DNA of 64,000 bases, from NCBI GenBank assembly GCA_023395615.1, contig JAEWYP010000031.1:1-64000 (forward strand), written 5' to 3'. How positions within the stretch are numbered: the stretch's first letter is position 1; every line of letters starts with the position of its first letter. This document shows positions 26,900 to 35,464 of the stretch, in pieces. A model generated the notes under the pieces. It worked only from the letters and a program-made list of their open reading frames with translations. It had not been told where the DNA came from and did no database searches. The position numbers were made by a program, and so were the translations under genes. This DNA is from Bacillota bacterium. Lineage in GTDB: Bacteria > Bacillota > Clostridia > Christensenellales > Aristaeellaceae.

Positions 26900-27844
26900 T
26901 TACCAAAGTGACGTTTCGTTCACTTTTCGGCTGATCCCGTTCACCAGAATGAGCAGCAGGAAGTTGAACAGCGAGTTAAACAGCCCAACCGCCGTAGCGT
27001 AGCTGTAATTTCCCTTTTGCATGCCGTAGCGGTACACAAACGACGCGATCACGTCCGACGTTTCATAAATGGATTCGTTATAAAGCAGGATGATTTTTTC
27101 AAAACCGAGGCTCATCATGCTGCCCATGCGCAGAATCAGCATAATCACAATCGTGGGCATGATGCCCGGCAGCGTCACGTGCAGAACGCGCTTGAAACGG
27201 TTGCAGCCATCGATGGCTGCCGCGTCGTACAGTTCCATATCCACAGCGCTCAGGGCGGACAGATAGATGATGGAGCTGTAGCCGACCTCCTGCCAGATGT
27301 TGCTGCCGACATAGATGCCCCGGAAATACTTCGGGTCCTGCATAAAAATGGTCATCTGACCCCCCAGCAGTTGGATGATCTGATTGACCAGGCCGTTGGA
27401 GGAGAAAAAGTCCAGAATGATACCGCACACAACCACCTGCGAAATAAAGTGCGGCATATAAGTGACCGTCTGCACGATGCGTTTGTAGCGGTTGGAGCGC
27501 AGCTCGTTCAGCAGCAGCGCCAGCAGGATCGGGGCCGGAAAGCCAAATAGCAGATCGTAAAAATTTATCAGCAACGTATTGCGCAGCAACCGCCAGAAAT
27601 AGTAACTGCCAAAGAACTGATCGAAGTATTTAAACCAGGGATCCGCCCATGCACTGCCGAAGATTCCGCGAGCAGCGCGGAAGTTTTTAAAAGCGATTAC
27701 GATGCCGCCCATCGGCAGATAACAGAAGATGATATAATAGGCCAGGCACAGGAAGCCCATGGCATAGATGATTCTGTTCCTTCTCAGGTCCCTGGCGAGC
27801 CGTTTGTGAAACCGCTGGGCAGGGATCGCTCCGTTGCTGGTCAA
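26900..27844 (-). CDS. Oligosaccharide ABC importer permease (YteP/LplB type)
   Basis: This 314-residue protein starts at a TTG preceded by GGGGGAGGAG. A basic N-terminus (RFHKRLARDLRRNRIIY) leads to six helices. The EAA loop is MELYDAAAIDGCNRFKRVLHVTLPGIMPT and the C-terminus is LVNGISRKVNETSLW, the classical YteP/LplB ending. It pairs with the YtcP-type permease to form the channel. It follows the FMN-barrel protein gene by 63 bases in the same operon. Confidence 0.93.
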   Translation of the reverse strand: MTSNGAIPAQRFHKRLARDLRRNRIIYAMGFLCLAYYIIFCYLPMGGIVIAFKNFRAARGIFGSAWADPWFKYFDQFFGSYYFWRLLRNTLLINFYDLLFGFPAPILLALLLNELRSNRYKRIVQTVTYMPHFISQVVVCGIILDFFSSNGLVNQIIQLLGGQMTIFMQDPKYFRGIYVGSNIWQEVGYSSIIYLSALSAVDMELYDAAAIDGCNRFKRVLHVTLPGIMPTIVIMLILRMGSMMSLGFEKIILLYNESIYETSDVIASFVYRYGMQKGNYSYATAVGLFNSLFNFLLLILVNGISRKVNETSLW

Positions 27845-27907
27845 TTGGCTCCTCCCCCTTCATGGAATCTCAAGATAAACCCGCTGCCGTTTTGGCGTCG
27901 GTTGCGT

Positions 27908-28303
27908 TTAGAAGCGGATCACCTGTGGCGTTCCCCCGAAAGTCTCAATCGTCGCAACGACATCTTTCAGGTAGGCCACCTCCATCAGGCCGTCATCCGC
28001 CGCATACATCCGTTTCAGGGCCGGGTTGCTTTCCAGCATGTGCTCGCGGGCCTCCGGGCGAGAATCCACCACAGCCTGTGCGGCTACACGAATCCACCTT
28101 CCGTCGGCGTTCATGGCGCAAAGTTCCAGTTTCGGGTCAGCCAGAAGCTGCGCATATACTTTTTTCCGGTTGTTTGTTACGATATAAAGCTTGTCCTCAA
28201 AAACATCCAGCGCGCCGAAGGGACGCACCCTGGGCTGGTCGCCCTCGCAGGTTGCCACATAGAAAGTGCCGCACCCCTTTAAAAACTCAACCGCCTCATT
28301 CAT
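27908..28303 (-). CDS. Pyridoxamine-5'-phosphate oxidase-like FMN split-barrel protein
   Basis: This 131-residue protein has the PNPOx-like split-barrel signature near the N-terminus (GTFYVATCEGDQPRVRPFGALDVFEDKLYIVTNNRKKVYAQLLADPKLELC). Members bind FMN or sometimes F420 or heme and include reductases for nitro or quinone compounds, but many have no known substrate. It overlaps the esterase gene by eight bases and so is translated with it. A redox enzyme or sensor inside a glycan operon is unusual and supports processing of a non-sugar group (inference). Confidence 0.85.
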   Translation of the reverse strand: MNEAVEFLKGCGTFYVATCEGDQPRVRPFGALDVFEDKLYIVTNNRKKVYAQLLADPKLELCAMNADGRWIRVAAQAVVDSRPEAREHMLESNPALKRMYAADDGLMEVAYLKDVVATIETFGGTPQVIRF

Positions 28304-29468
28304 CGTCAGTTACTCCCTTTCTAAAAAGCAATTCCAGAAACACCCGTGCCGAGCGCCGCCAGACATCCCATTCGTGGTATCCAGGGCAGGTGAAAAAGCG
28401 AATATCCAGCCCCCGGTCTCCGTATTCCGCCATCTTCATGCGCAGTTCTTCACACATCGGCTCCTGCTCGCCCGCGGAAACAAATAAAAGGTCGAACGTT
28501 TTGGCAAACTTTTCCGGGCTCCGGAACAGCTCCGTTCCGTCAAACCCAAAACCGCTTTCCCGGAAACCGCCGCTGAACACCCCGGCGTTTGCGAACCGGT
28601 CGCTGTGCCGGATTACACCCGCGTTGGTCTGCATCCCGCCCATGGACAGCCCGGCCATCGCGCGGCCGTGTCGGTTAGCGACGGCGCGATATCTGCTCTC
28701 GATAAAGGCGGTGCATTCGTCCGCCAGAACATCGTCGATGCTTCCGGCCGCCGGGTCGCCCGTGCCGTCGGGGCGGAAGGCGTAGCCGTCGTTCATCACC
28801 ACGAGCATTTCTTTCATCCTGCCCTGCGCCAGCAGGTTATCGCAGATATAGTTGATCTTGCCCTGCCACAGCCACCCGGTCTCGTTCTCCCCGCCGCCGT
28901 GCTGCAGGTACAGTACCGGATAACGCCGATCGGGGTTTTCGTAGTAAGCGGGGGGCGTGTAAACGTAGCAGCAACGGGTGCGGCCCGTAAGGCGGCAGGG
29001 ATACAGCTCCATGTGCACCGTGCCGTGCGGCACGTTTTGCAGCAGGTAAAATTCCGCGTCGGGGTCGCCGGGCATTTCAAAATAGTTGACCGGGCGGAAG
29101 CCGCCGTACCCGACCGGCGCCAGCGTGTTGATCGTGCGCACGCCGTCCACGTAAAAATCGCAGTAGTGGAAGCCCCCGCTGATGCCGCCGGCGACACACT
29201 GCCAGTAACCATCGCCGACCGGATGCAGGTCGTAGCTTTCCGGCATGGAACCGCCCCAGCCCGCCACCCGCACGCTGTGCGCGTCCTCCGCGTGAAAGTT
29301 GAACTCCGCAACGCCGAAGTCCAGCACTCTTACGCCCTGCTTTTCATCGATATAGTGGAGTTCCCGCCGCCCGTTTACCAGATCGGCGACGACCTTCTTG
29401 TTCAGCGGATCGAAGAAGAGCGCGTGCTGGTTCAACGCTTGATTGTTTAAAACCTCATCCCGGTTCAT
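28296..29468 (-). CDS. CE1-like esterase with N-terminal immunoglobulin-like domain
   Basis: This 390-residue protein has an N-terminal beta domain of the E-set/CBM48 kind (VRVLDFGVAEFNFHAEDAHSVRVAGWGGSMPE). An esterase-D/feruloyl-esterase-like alpha/beta hydrolase follows (RCCYVYTPPAYYENPDRRYPVLYLQHGGGENETGWLWQG). The nucleophile is Ser275 in GLSMGG; the catalytic histidine is probably in GYHEWDVWRR. The same two-domain layout occurs in acetyl-xylan, feruloyl and related hemicellulose esterases. No signal peptide, so it would de-esterify imported oligosaccharides. It overlaps the FMN-barrel gene downstream and is 12 bases from the GH95-like gene upstream. Acyl specificity is unknown. Confidence 0.87.
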   Translation of the reverse strand: MNRDEVLNNQALNQHALFFDPLNKKVVADLVNGRRELHYIDEKQGVRVLDFGVAEFNFHAEDAHSVRVAGWGGSMPESYDLHPVGDGYWQCVAGGISGGFHYCDFYVDGVRTINTLAPVGYGGFRPVNYFEMPGDPDAEFYLLQNVPHGTVHMELYPCRLTGRTRCCYVYTPPAYYENPDRRYPVLYLQHGGGENETGWLWQGKINYICDNLLAQGRMKEMLVVMNDGYAFRPDGTGDPAAGSIDDVLADECTAFIESRYRAVANRHGRAMAGLSMGGMQTNAGVIRHSDRFANAGVFSGGFRESGFGFDGTELFRSPEKFAKTFDLLFVSAGEQEPMCEELRMKMAEYGDRGLDIRFFTCPGYHEWDVWRRSARVFLELLFRKGVTDDE

Positions 29469-29480
29469 CCTTCGGCCTCC

Positions 29481-31904
29481 TTAAAATTCGATTTCCACAT
29501 CAAGGGTTTCATCCGGGCAGATGGGGCAGGTCACGAAATCGCCCTGGCTGGGCAGTGACTGTCCGTTTACGCGGAACCGCGCCCCCGGGCGGCGGCACCG
29601 CAGGGTAAGCGTCTGTTCCCGGCGGGAGGTCAGGGTAGCTTTCAACCCCTTCGGGTTCCAATCCATCCGTTCCAGCTTGGCAAAGGTGTACAGCCACACG
29701 CCGTCAATCCCGCCTCGCTCCAGCGAGGCCGGCATGGCGGGCAAAAACTCTATCACGCCCGGTTTGGAGAACACGCACATTTCCAGCAGAATCGCGGGCA
29801 TCGCCCCCTGCAGGTCCGGCATGTGGTGCTGATAGGGGTTGTGGCGGGTTTGCAAGGCGCGCGTCACATACCCGTGGTTCATCAGGTGGTACAGGTTTTG
29901 AACCGTCTCCGGCATATCCTTTAGGCGGATGGCAGTAAACAGCCGGTGGATGATCCCGTGGGCGGAATCGTTCTGGTGCGCGCGCTTGCGGTTGGAAATC
30001 TGAATCGCGCGAGCCAGTTCCGGCTCCTCCTCCCAGGTGACCCGGTGCCCCGGCCACACCTCATAATGGTGCGACACATGGCGATGGTCGTAATTCTCTT
30101 TCACAGTGGGCCAGGCCCATTCTTTCAGCCCGCCCTCCTCATCCAGCAGGTAACGCGGCAGGGAGGCTTCCTGCGCCTTCCAGCGCGGGATGTTTTCCTG
30201 CTCGATGTGCAGCTCCGTGCAGGCTTCGATCAGGTTATCCAGCACTTCGCGGCAGATCATAATATCCATCACGGAGTTGATGCTGGTGGAATAAACGCCG
30301 TTCACCGCGTAATTCGGGGTCGGGTTCTCCGGGGAGAAGGAGGGATAGAAAATCACCCGGCCATCCGGTCCGCGGTCGCACGCGTAATCCTCAAAGAACA
30401 GCGCGATTTCCTTCAGCGCGGGCACAATCCGGTCGCGCAGGAAGGTCTGATCGCCGGTCACGAGGTAATCATTCCAGAACTCGTTGTAAATCCAGCCCAA
30501 GCAGCCCGTCCAGCAATAGTGCGGGTAGGTTTTGGAGAAATGGTAGAACAGACCGCTGTCGTAATCGCAATGGATACTGCACAGCAGGCCGCGCGCGCCG
30601 AATAGCTTGCAGGCGTTGGTGCGGAAATCATCAAACTTCGTTTCGTAGTAGCGAAAGTACACGTCCATTTCCTTCAGTAATCCGGTGTTGCAACCGGCGC
30701 ACACCTGCAGGTTGGTGTTGATGTTGTGCTGACCGTACAGCGGGGGCAGCTCCCCCGTATCGGTAATCTGGAAAAAGCGACCCATATCGTACAGCTTATC
30801 CAGCAGCGTTCCGTCAAATTCCACCTCGGAATGCGTGCGGCGCAGCAGTTCCTCCGAGGACAGCGCGAAATCCTCCGGCTTGCCCAGCCGCAAGCGCGAC
30901 AGTTCCATCCGCCCGCCCAGATATTCGCGGTTGGCCCGAATCAACGCATCCACATCCGGCTGATACGCGCGCATCGCCGCGATGACCGGCTCGGCGCAGG
31001 CAAACGTAAAGTCTTTTTCAAACTTGACCGTCTGCGCAATCACCGTCAGCTGATCGGCTCCGCTGATGCGCACTCCGTTACCGCAAACCTCCGCCGTGCC
31101 GCCCTCCCGGATCAGACGCACAACGGAAACGTACCCCTTCTGCCCGTATTCCGGCAGGTACGCCCATTTCAGGGTGATCAGGTCTTCGTGTATTTCCAGC
31201 TCGGAGGTGTTGCCGGCAAACATTTTCGCGCCAAACGGCGCCCGGGCGTCGTCGTCCGGCTTTACAAAGTCCAGTTGAAGGGCCAGTTTCCCCTTCGGTG
31301 CGCGCAGGCGCATCACCACCACGGGGTCCCGGAAAGAGGAAAACAGCTCCCGGCTGAAAGCGCCTTCCCCGGTCTGCCACTGGGTGGTCAACACGCCGTT
31401 AAGCAGGTCCAGCCAGCGCAGGTAATCAAAGGTGCGCTGTGCCTTTTCGCTTTGCAGCTTTAGCCAGAACGCGGTATGGGGAAAGGGCGGCATGGGCGGG
31501 TCCACAATGTCGCCGCAGTCAATGGTGCCCACGTGGCGCATTTTGGAGCCGAAACCAGCTTCCAGCTGGCGCTTTTCCACCAGGTCGGCCGCTTCCACAA
31601 ACTTCCCTTCGCGCAGCAGACGGCGCACCTCCGGCATGACCGCCGTCAGGTCCGGCGGTTCGGGCGCGTTCTTCCATTTAGGCTCATACAGCATCTCGTG
31701 CGTAAAGCTGATTTTCTCGTCGTAAGGGTCGCCGATCATCTCCGCGCGCTGTGTGCCGTTGCCGGTTCCAAAAACTTCGCTGCCGTTTTCTGCAGGGTAG
31801 AGGCTGCAAACGTTGCGCTCCGGCAGGATCTGCCTGCGCCGTTCCAGCGGCATCGCCTCATACGGAAAGGCGGGGGCGACCATCTCCCCGTTTTGTGTTT
31901 CCAT
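29481..31904 (-). CDS. GH95-like glycoside hydrolase, divergent paralogue 2
   Basis: This 807-residue protein is a close relative of the protein encoded at 21756 and more distant from the canonical GH95 at 41844. It shares the divergent N-terminus (PLERRRQILPERNVCSLYPAENGSEVFGTGNGTQRAEM), the NTNLQVCAGCNTGL segment, Glu526 in FSPENP and Asp697 in MPDLQGA. The tryptophan-rich SHHYEVWPG region is also kept. Conserved catalytic positions argue for an active enzyme. The altered aromatic and HHNTD loops argue for a substrate other than plain alpha-1,2-fucosides. AAAAGGAG precedes the ATG. No signal peptide. Second gene of the operon after GH4. Confidence 0.85.
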   Translation of the reverse strand: METQNGEMVAPAFPYEAMPLERRRQILPERNVCSLYPAENGSEVFGTGNGTQRAEMIGDPYDEKISFTHEMLYEPKWKNAPEPPDLTAVMPEVRRLLREGKFVEAADLVEKRQLEAGFGSKMRHVGTIDCGDIVDPPMPPFPHTAFWLKLQSEKAQRTFDYLRWLDLLNGVLTTQWQTGEGAFSRELFSSFRDPVVVMRLRAPKGKLALQLDFVKPDDDARAPFGAKMFAGNTSELEIHEDLITLKWAYLPEYGQKGYVSVVRLIREGGTAEVCGNGVRISGADQLTVIAQTVKFEKDFTFACAEPVIAAMRAYQPDVDALIRANREYLGGRMELSRLRLGKPEDFALSSEELLRRTHSEVEFDGTLLDKLYDMGRFFQITDTGELPPLYGQHNINTNLQVCAGCNTGLLKEMDVYFRYYETKFDDFRTNACKLFGARGLLCSIHCDYDSGLFYHFSKTYPHYCWTGCLGWIYNEFWNDYLVTGDQTFLRDRIVPALKEIALFFEDYACDRGPDGRVIFYPSFSPENPTPNYAVNGVYSTSINSVMDIMICREVLDNLIEACTELHIEQENIPRWKAQEASLPRYLLDEEGGLKEWAWPTVKENYDHRHVSHHYEVWPGHRVTWEEEPELARAIQISNRKRAHQNDSAHGIIHRLFTAIRLKDMPETVQNLYHLMNHGYVTRALQTRHNPYQHHMPDLQGAMPAILLEMCVFSKPGVIEFLPAMPASLERGGIDGVWLYTFAKLERMDWNPKGLKATLTSRREQTLTLRCRRPGARFRVNGQSLPSQGDFVTCPICPDETLDVEIEF

Positions 31905-31923
31905 CGCTCACATCTCCTTTTGC

Positions 31924-33243
31924 TTACCAGAAACTGTGGTATTTTCCGCAGGCCGCGAAAAGATCGTCCGTCATGTGCTTAAGTTCGTCCAGGCTGAGCT
32001 TCGCGGAGGCGAGCGGGTCATAATAAATCGCCTTGTATACCAGCGACTTGTCCCGTTGCAGATACGCTTCCACCGCCATCTCCTCGGTCTGGCTTTCGAT
32101 GCTGTTAAGCATCGCCAGTTCGGGCGGTAACGCGCCGACATGCGTCGGCTTCAGCCCGTTCGCGTCCGCCAGAATGGGCACCTCTACGCAGGCGCCCACG
32201 GGCAGGTTGTCAATCAGCCCGAAGTTGCGCACATTGCCGTTAAACTCAAACGGCGTATGATCGCCGAAGCAGGCGTTGAAGATGTAGCTGGCAAACTCGT
32301 GTCCGCGCGACAGCGTAATACTTTCCTTGAACCAGTCCTCCAGCCGCTCCTGTCTTGTGCCCTTAAACAGGCCGCCTTCCCGCATCCGCTGGCTGAAGAA
32401 TTTACCGGGTGTTCCGTCAAAATTAACGGGCGGGCAATACTTCTCCATCAGGTCGTCACGCTTGCGGAACCACGCGTTATATTCGCTGTTGTGATAGGAG
32501 CTTTCGGTGACAAAATACCCGAGGTGTTTAAACATCTCGATGCGCACCCGCTCCGTTTTGTAAATTTCGGGGTCCTCCACTATCTCGCGCAGCCGGGGAT
32601 AAACATCCGCCCCGTTTGCCTGCAGCGTAAGGTAGAAAGCCGTGTGGTTGATGCCGGCGCAGGTGTAAGTAAGGTTTTTCACATCCTCGCCCAGCCACTT
32701 GGCCAGCATCATGGCGGTTTCCTGAACGCTGTGGCAAAGGCCAATAAAGCGCAGTTTGGGATACAGGGTCTGGATGGTGCGGCAGATCATCGCCATGGGG
32801 TTGGTGTAATTCAAAAACACCGCGTTGGGGCAAAGCTCCGACACGTCGGCCGCAATATCCACAATCGGCTGAATAGTACGCAGATAGCAGAAGATACCCC
32901 AGCAGCCGCGCGTATCCCCGATCGCCGCCTCGATGCCGTAATTGGAGGGGATGCACAGCTCGTCCCGGATCGCCTCGTACCCACCCACCTGAATGGTGCA
33001 CAGGATACCGTCGGCGTTGGGCAGCGCCTCGCGGCGCTCCGTGGTGCAGTGCAGCGTGGCCGGGTAACCGCCTTCGTCGATATAGCGCTGCACCATTCTG
33101 CGCGCCATTTCCAGATGATCCCGGTCGATGTCCACCAGCCAGATTTCCGCGTCGCGGAGCGCGTCGAACGTGAAGATATCGCGCGACAGGTTTCGCGTGA
33201 AGATGAAACTTCCCGCGCCGATGAAAACGATTTTTTTCGCCAT
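31924..33243 (-). CDS. GH4 NAD-dependent glycosidase, alpha-galactosidase type
   Basis: This 439-residue protein belongs to GH4, which uses NAD+ and a divalent metal to cleave glycosides by oxidation and elimination rather than by acid catalysis. The N-terminal KIVFIGAGSF is the dinucleotide-binding loop. NYTNPMAM is family-typical. The metal-ligand Cys170 lies in GLCHSVQ; the CHSV form is that of MelA-like alpha-galactosidases, whereas phospho-beta-glucosidases have CN(V/I)P. AGINHTAF is also conserved. The ATG at 33243 follows GGAAGGACG; an in-frame start at 33270 lacks a good site. It opens the long operon, directly behind a promoter with regulator-type direct repeats. A related uronide as substrate cannot be excluded. 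Confidence 0.9.
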   Translation of the reverse strand: MAKKIVFIGAGSFIFTRNLSRDIFTFDALRDAEIWLVDIDRDHLEMARRMVQRYIDEGGYPATLHCTTERREALPNADGILCTIQVGGYEAIRDELCIPSNYGIEAAIGDTRGCWGIFCYLRTIQPIVDIAADVSELCPNAVFLNYTNPMAMICRTIQTLYPKLRFIGLCHSVQETAMMLAKWLGEDVKNLTYTCAGINHTAFYLTLQANGADVYPRLREIVEDPEIYKTERVRIEMFKHLGYFVTESSYHNSEYNAWFRKRDDLMEKYCPPVNFDGTPGKFFSQRMREGGLFKGTRQERLEDWFKESITLSRGHEFASYIFNACFGDHTPFEFNGNVRNFGLIDNLPVGACVEVPILADANGLKPTHVGALPPELAMLNSIESQTEEMAVEAYLQRDKSLVYKAIYYDPLASAKLSLDELKHMTDDLFAACGKYHSFW

Positions 33244-33332
33244 TTTGATCGTCCTTCCATCAGGAAACACAACGGCAGGCCCGGTTTGCGGAATCGGACG
33301 GCCGTTATCATTTCTCGTGCTTTATTGGTTTC

Positions 33333-33361
33333 ATGCTACCGGAGAGCAGCCGGGATGTAAA
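33333..33361 (-). promoter_or_regulatory. Promoter of the GH4-GH95-esterase-importer operon
   Basis: On the minus strand, TTTACA (33361-33356), 17 bp, TAGCAT (33338-33333). One base upstream of the -35 begins the first of three direct repeats, the arrangement expected for an AraC-type activator touching RNA polymerase. Confidence 0.6.
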
Positions 33362-33362
33362 T

Positions 33363-33444
33363 ATTCGTTTCTTATTTTTGGATCATTCGATTCTTATGCA
33401 GTTGAGGTGCCCGCTGGTTTCACGGGTACATATTCATTTCTTAT
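33363..33444 (-). promoter_or_regulatory. Three direct repeats, likely AraC-type regulator sites
   Basis: Read on the minus strand, 13-mers at 33375-33363 (ATAAGAAACGAAT), 33397-33385 (ATAAGAATCGAAT) and 33444-33432 (ATAAGAAATGAAT) match ATAAGAAWYGAAT. The two proximal copies are 22 bp apart, two helical turns, as usual for an AraC-family dimer. A similar set lies before the operon at 40142. Confidence 0.65.
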
Positions 33445-33511
33445 GGTGATCTAAAAAATGGTTAATATATTCTCATTTTGTACATTGTCGTTCTTTTGTG
33501 CTCTTTATGCC

Positions 33512-33549
33512 AAAAAGGGTTTCCCGCGGCTGCGTGTCGCGGGAAACCC
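33512..33549 (-). terminator. Rho-independent terminator after the MoaF-like gene
   Basis: On the minus strand GGGTTTCCCGCG, a nine-base loop, CGCGGGAAACCC and then TTTTT. It closes the GH3 unit that runs from 39890 to 33630. The segment between it and the promoter at 33361 holds only the direct repeats and AT-rich sequence. Confidence 0.85.
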
Positions 33550-33629
33550 CTTGATTTACATTGAGTATTTACTTTGTCGATCAAGCCCTGTTACGTCAAT
33601 TTTTATCCATTCTCCCGTTTCCGTGCCGC

Positions 33630-34544
33630 TCAGGGTTCGTCCGGTTCGTAGATCGGGTAAATCAGGCTTTCCACCCTGTCCGGCTGCGGCCCGAAGCGGC
33701 CGATACCGCCGATGAAGTCGTTTTCAATGCTGCCGTCGCCCCGGTAGCCGAACACCCGGCCAATGTAGCGCACCCGAAGCGCGTTCAGCAGAATCAGCAG
33801 CTGATTGCCCCCCTGTTCGGGTAAAACCCGGTTGATATTCCGCTCGGTCACGGAGTAGAGATAGAACCCGTCCCGGAGTTTGATGTAGTAAGTGGGTTCC
33901 TCGTAGCAGGGGTAAATCCCCTCGCGATCCAGAAAAGCCTGATAATGTTTGCGGGCCTCCTCATCCGCGTCCGGGGCAAGCACCTTTTCGGAGTCGCCGA
34001 GGCGAAGATGATCGCTGCCGTGATACACGTGCATGATTTCGTCGTTGGGGTTGTAACGCCAGATGATCCGCTTGCCAATCAGTTCGTCGGTCAGGCCATG
34101 ACGCCCGGCAGCCAACGGTTGGCGCGGCAGCTTCTGCGCGCCATAATACACGGTGCTTTTTACCAGCCGCGGATGGGCCCCGTCCGCGCCCAACACGGCC
34201 AGCACACAGGTAACCAGCGTGGTTGCCGCGTCCCACACCAGCGTAACGTGCGTTACGGGGGCGCGTTCCGCCAGCAGGAACTTGATGAGGTAAAGGTTTT
34301 CATCCCCCTTGGCCGCCTCATAGGATTCCCAGCGGAACGCCTCGCCGGGCTTTGCCCATTGCAGGTTGGTCCCATCCAGAAATTGAACCAGCACCGGAGG
34401 CAGCCCGTCCAGATGCACTTCCAGCGTTCTCCCCGCCAGTTCGTTCGTCGGGGGTTCCAGATACTGTTTCATCCCGCCGATCGACGGGTTCGGCGATACG
34501 GGATTATAAATTTTCTGTCCGATAATCCGATGGTTGTAACTCAT
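33630..34544 (-). CDS. MoaF-like protein (paralogue 2 of 3)
   Basis: This 304-residue protein has the same three-part plan as the proteins encoded at 18077 and 34559. These are NELAGRTLEVHLDGLPPVLVQFLDGTNLQW at the start, TDELIGKRIIWRYNPNDEIMHVYHGSDHLRLG in the middle and QGGNQLLILLNALRVRYIGRVFGYRG near the end. A pair of calycin-like barrels is likely. The ATG at 34544 follows AAAGGAGG; a start at 34562 would overlap the previous gene. It ends the GH3 operon, with a terminator about 80 bases further on. Function unknown; a direct link to molybdenum cofactor is not supported by the neighbours. Confidence 0.75.
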   Translation of the reverse strand: MSYNHRIIGQKIYNPVSPNPSIGGMKQYLEPPTNELAGRTLEVHLDGLPPVLVQFLDGTNLQWAKPGEAFRWESYEAAKGDENLYLIKFLLAERAPVTHVTLVWDAATTLVTCVLAVLGADGAHPRLVKSTVYYGAQKLPRQPLAAGRHGLTDELIGKRIIWRYNPNDEIMHVYHGSDHLRLGDSEKVLAPDADEEARKHYQAFLDREGIYPCYEEPTYYIKLRDGFYLYSVTERNINRVLPEQGGNQLLILLNALRVRYIGRVFGYRGDGSIENDFIGGIGRFGPQPDRVESLIYPIYEPDEP

Positions 34545-34558
34545 CACGGTTCCTCCTT

Positions 34559-35449
34559 TCAAAAAATCCGATACGGGCTGGGCATGCTGTCGATCGGGTC
34601 AGGGGTGTCGTGGAAGGCTCCGAACGCGGAAAACAGAAAGTTCTGCGGCGCGTAATGGTTGCGGTAATCGCTGGCAAAGCATCTGCCGATATCATGCACC
34701 CGGTTCATATCCGCCACCATAATCAGGCTGTTGCCACACAGGGTGGGGTCCAGGCGGCATTCCGTTTCCTCGATAAAGCCGAAAAAGTACACATCCTCAC
34801 GAAGTTTGATAAAGAACGCGGGGATTTCAAACAGGTGGGCTTTCCGCTGCGCAAACTCCGCGTCGCGCTCGGCGCGCTCCTCTTCAGTCGCGTCCAAGGG
34901 CAGTTCCGGCGGCTGACCGATGGGCACCCGCAGATAATGCTCGCTGATAAACGCATGGGTAATCCCGAAGTTGGAGGAGTAACGCCAGAAGATGTTCCGG
35001 CCCGCCAGATCGGCGGTATAGCCGTGCCGCATGGTATTCAGGGGCTTGCCCGGCTGTTTGATCGCGCCAAAAACGATCTCCTGCGTAACCAGATACGGGT
35101 ACTTCGCAATCGCCCCGATCTTCGCGTGCACCGCCGTCACCAGATCCGCCCGCAGGTCCAGCGCCAGCGTAAGGCAGGTGCGCGGTTTTACGCCGGTCAC
35201 TTCCCAGTTGACAAAATACGTATCGTCGTCCAGCTTCAGGCATTCGTAAGCGTCCCAGCGCAGAACGCCGCCGCGCTCGCCCCAGGCGAGCATTTCCCCG
35301 TTTAAAAAGTGCAGCGCATAGGTCACCCCGTTATCCATCACCAGTTGAAAGCACCTGCCCGCCAGATCATAGCTCAGCGGTTCCCGGTACTGTTCCAGCT
35401 CGTTCCACGAAGGCTCCTCAAGGAAGGGATTCGGGTAAGGTTTCCGCAT
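34559..35449 (-). CDS. MoaF-like protein (paralogue 3 of 3)
   Basis: This 296-residue protein lies in tandem with the preceding paralogue, 14 bases apart. Matching elements are SYDLAGRCFQLVMDNGVTYALHFLNGEMLAWG, ADLAGRNIFWRYSSNFGITHAFISEHYLRV and LCGNSLIMVADMNRVHDIGRCF. The central motif (IFWRYSSNFGITHAFISE) resembles that of paralogue 1 (IAWTYSSGFVNVHIYLD) more than that of paralogue 2. The duplication is therefore old rather than a recent tandem copy. AAGGAGGG precedes the ATG. It is 15 bases downstream of the (alpha/alpha)6 hydrolase gene. No enzyme activity can be named. Confidence 0.75.
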   Translation of the reverse strand: MRKPYPNPFLEEPSWNELEQYREPLSYDLAGRCFQLVMDNGVTYALHFLNGEMLAWGERGGVLRWDAYECLKLDDDTYFVNWEVTGVKPRTCLTLALDLRADLVTAVHAKIGAIAKYPYLVTQEIVFGAIKQPGKPLNTMRHGYTADLAGRNIFWRYSSNFGITHAFISEHYLRVPIGQPPELPLDATEEERAERDAEFAQRKAHLFEIPAFFIKLREDVYFFGFIEETECRLDPTLCGNSLIMVADMNRVHDIGRCFASDYRNHYAPQNFLFSAFGAFHDTPDPIDSMPSPYRIF

Positions 35450-35464
35450 AGGGATTTACCCTCC

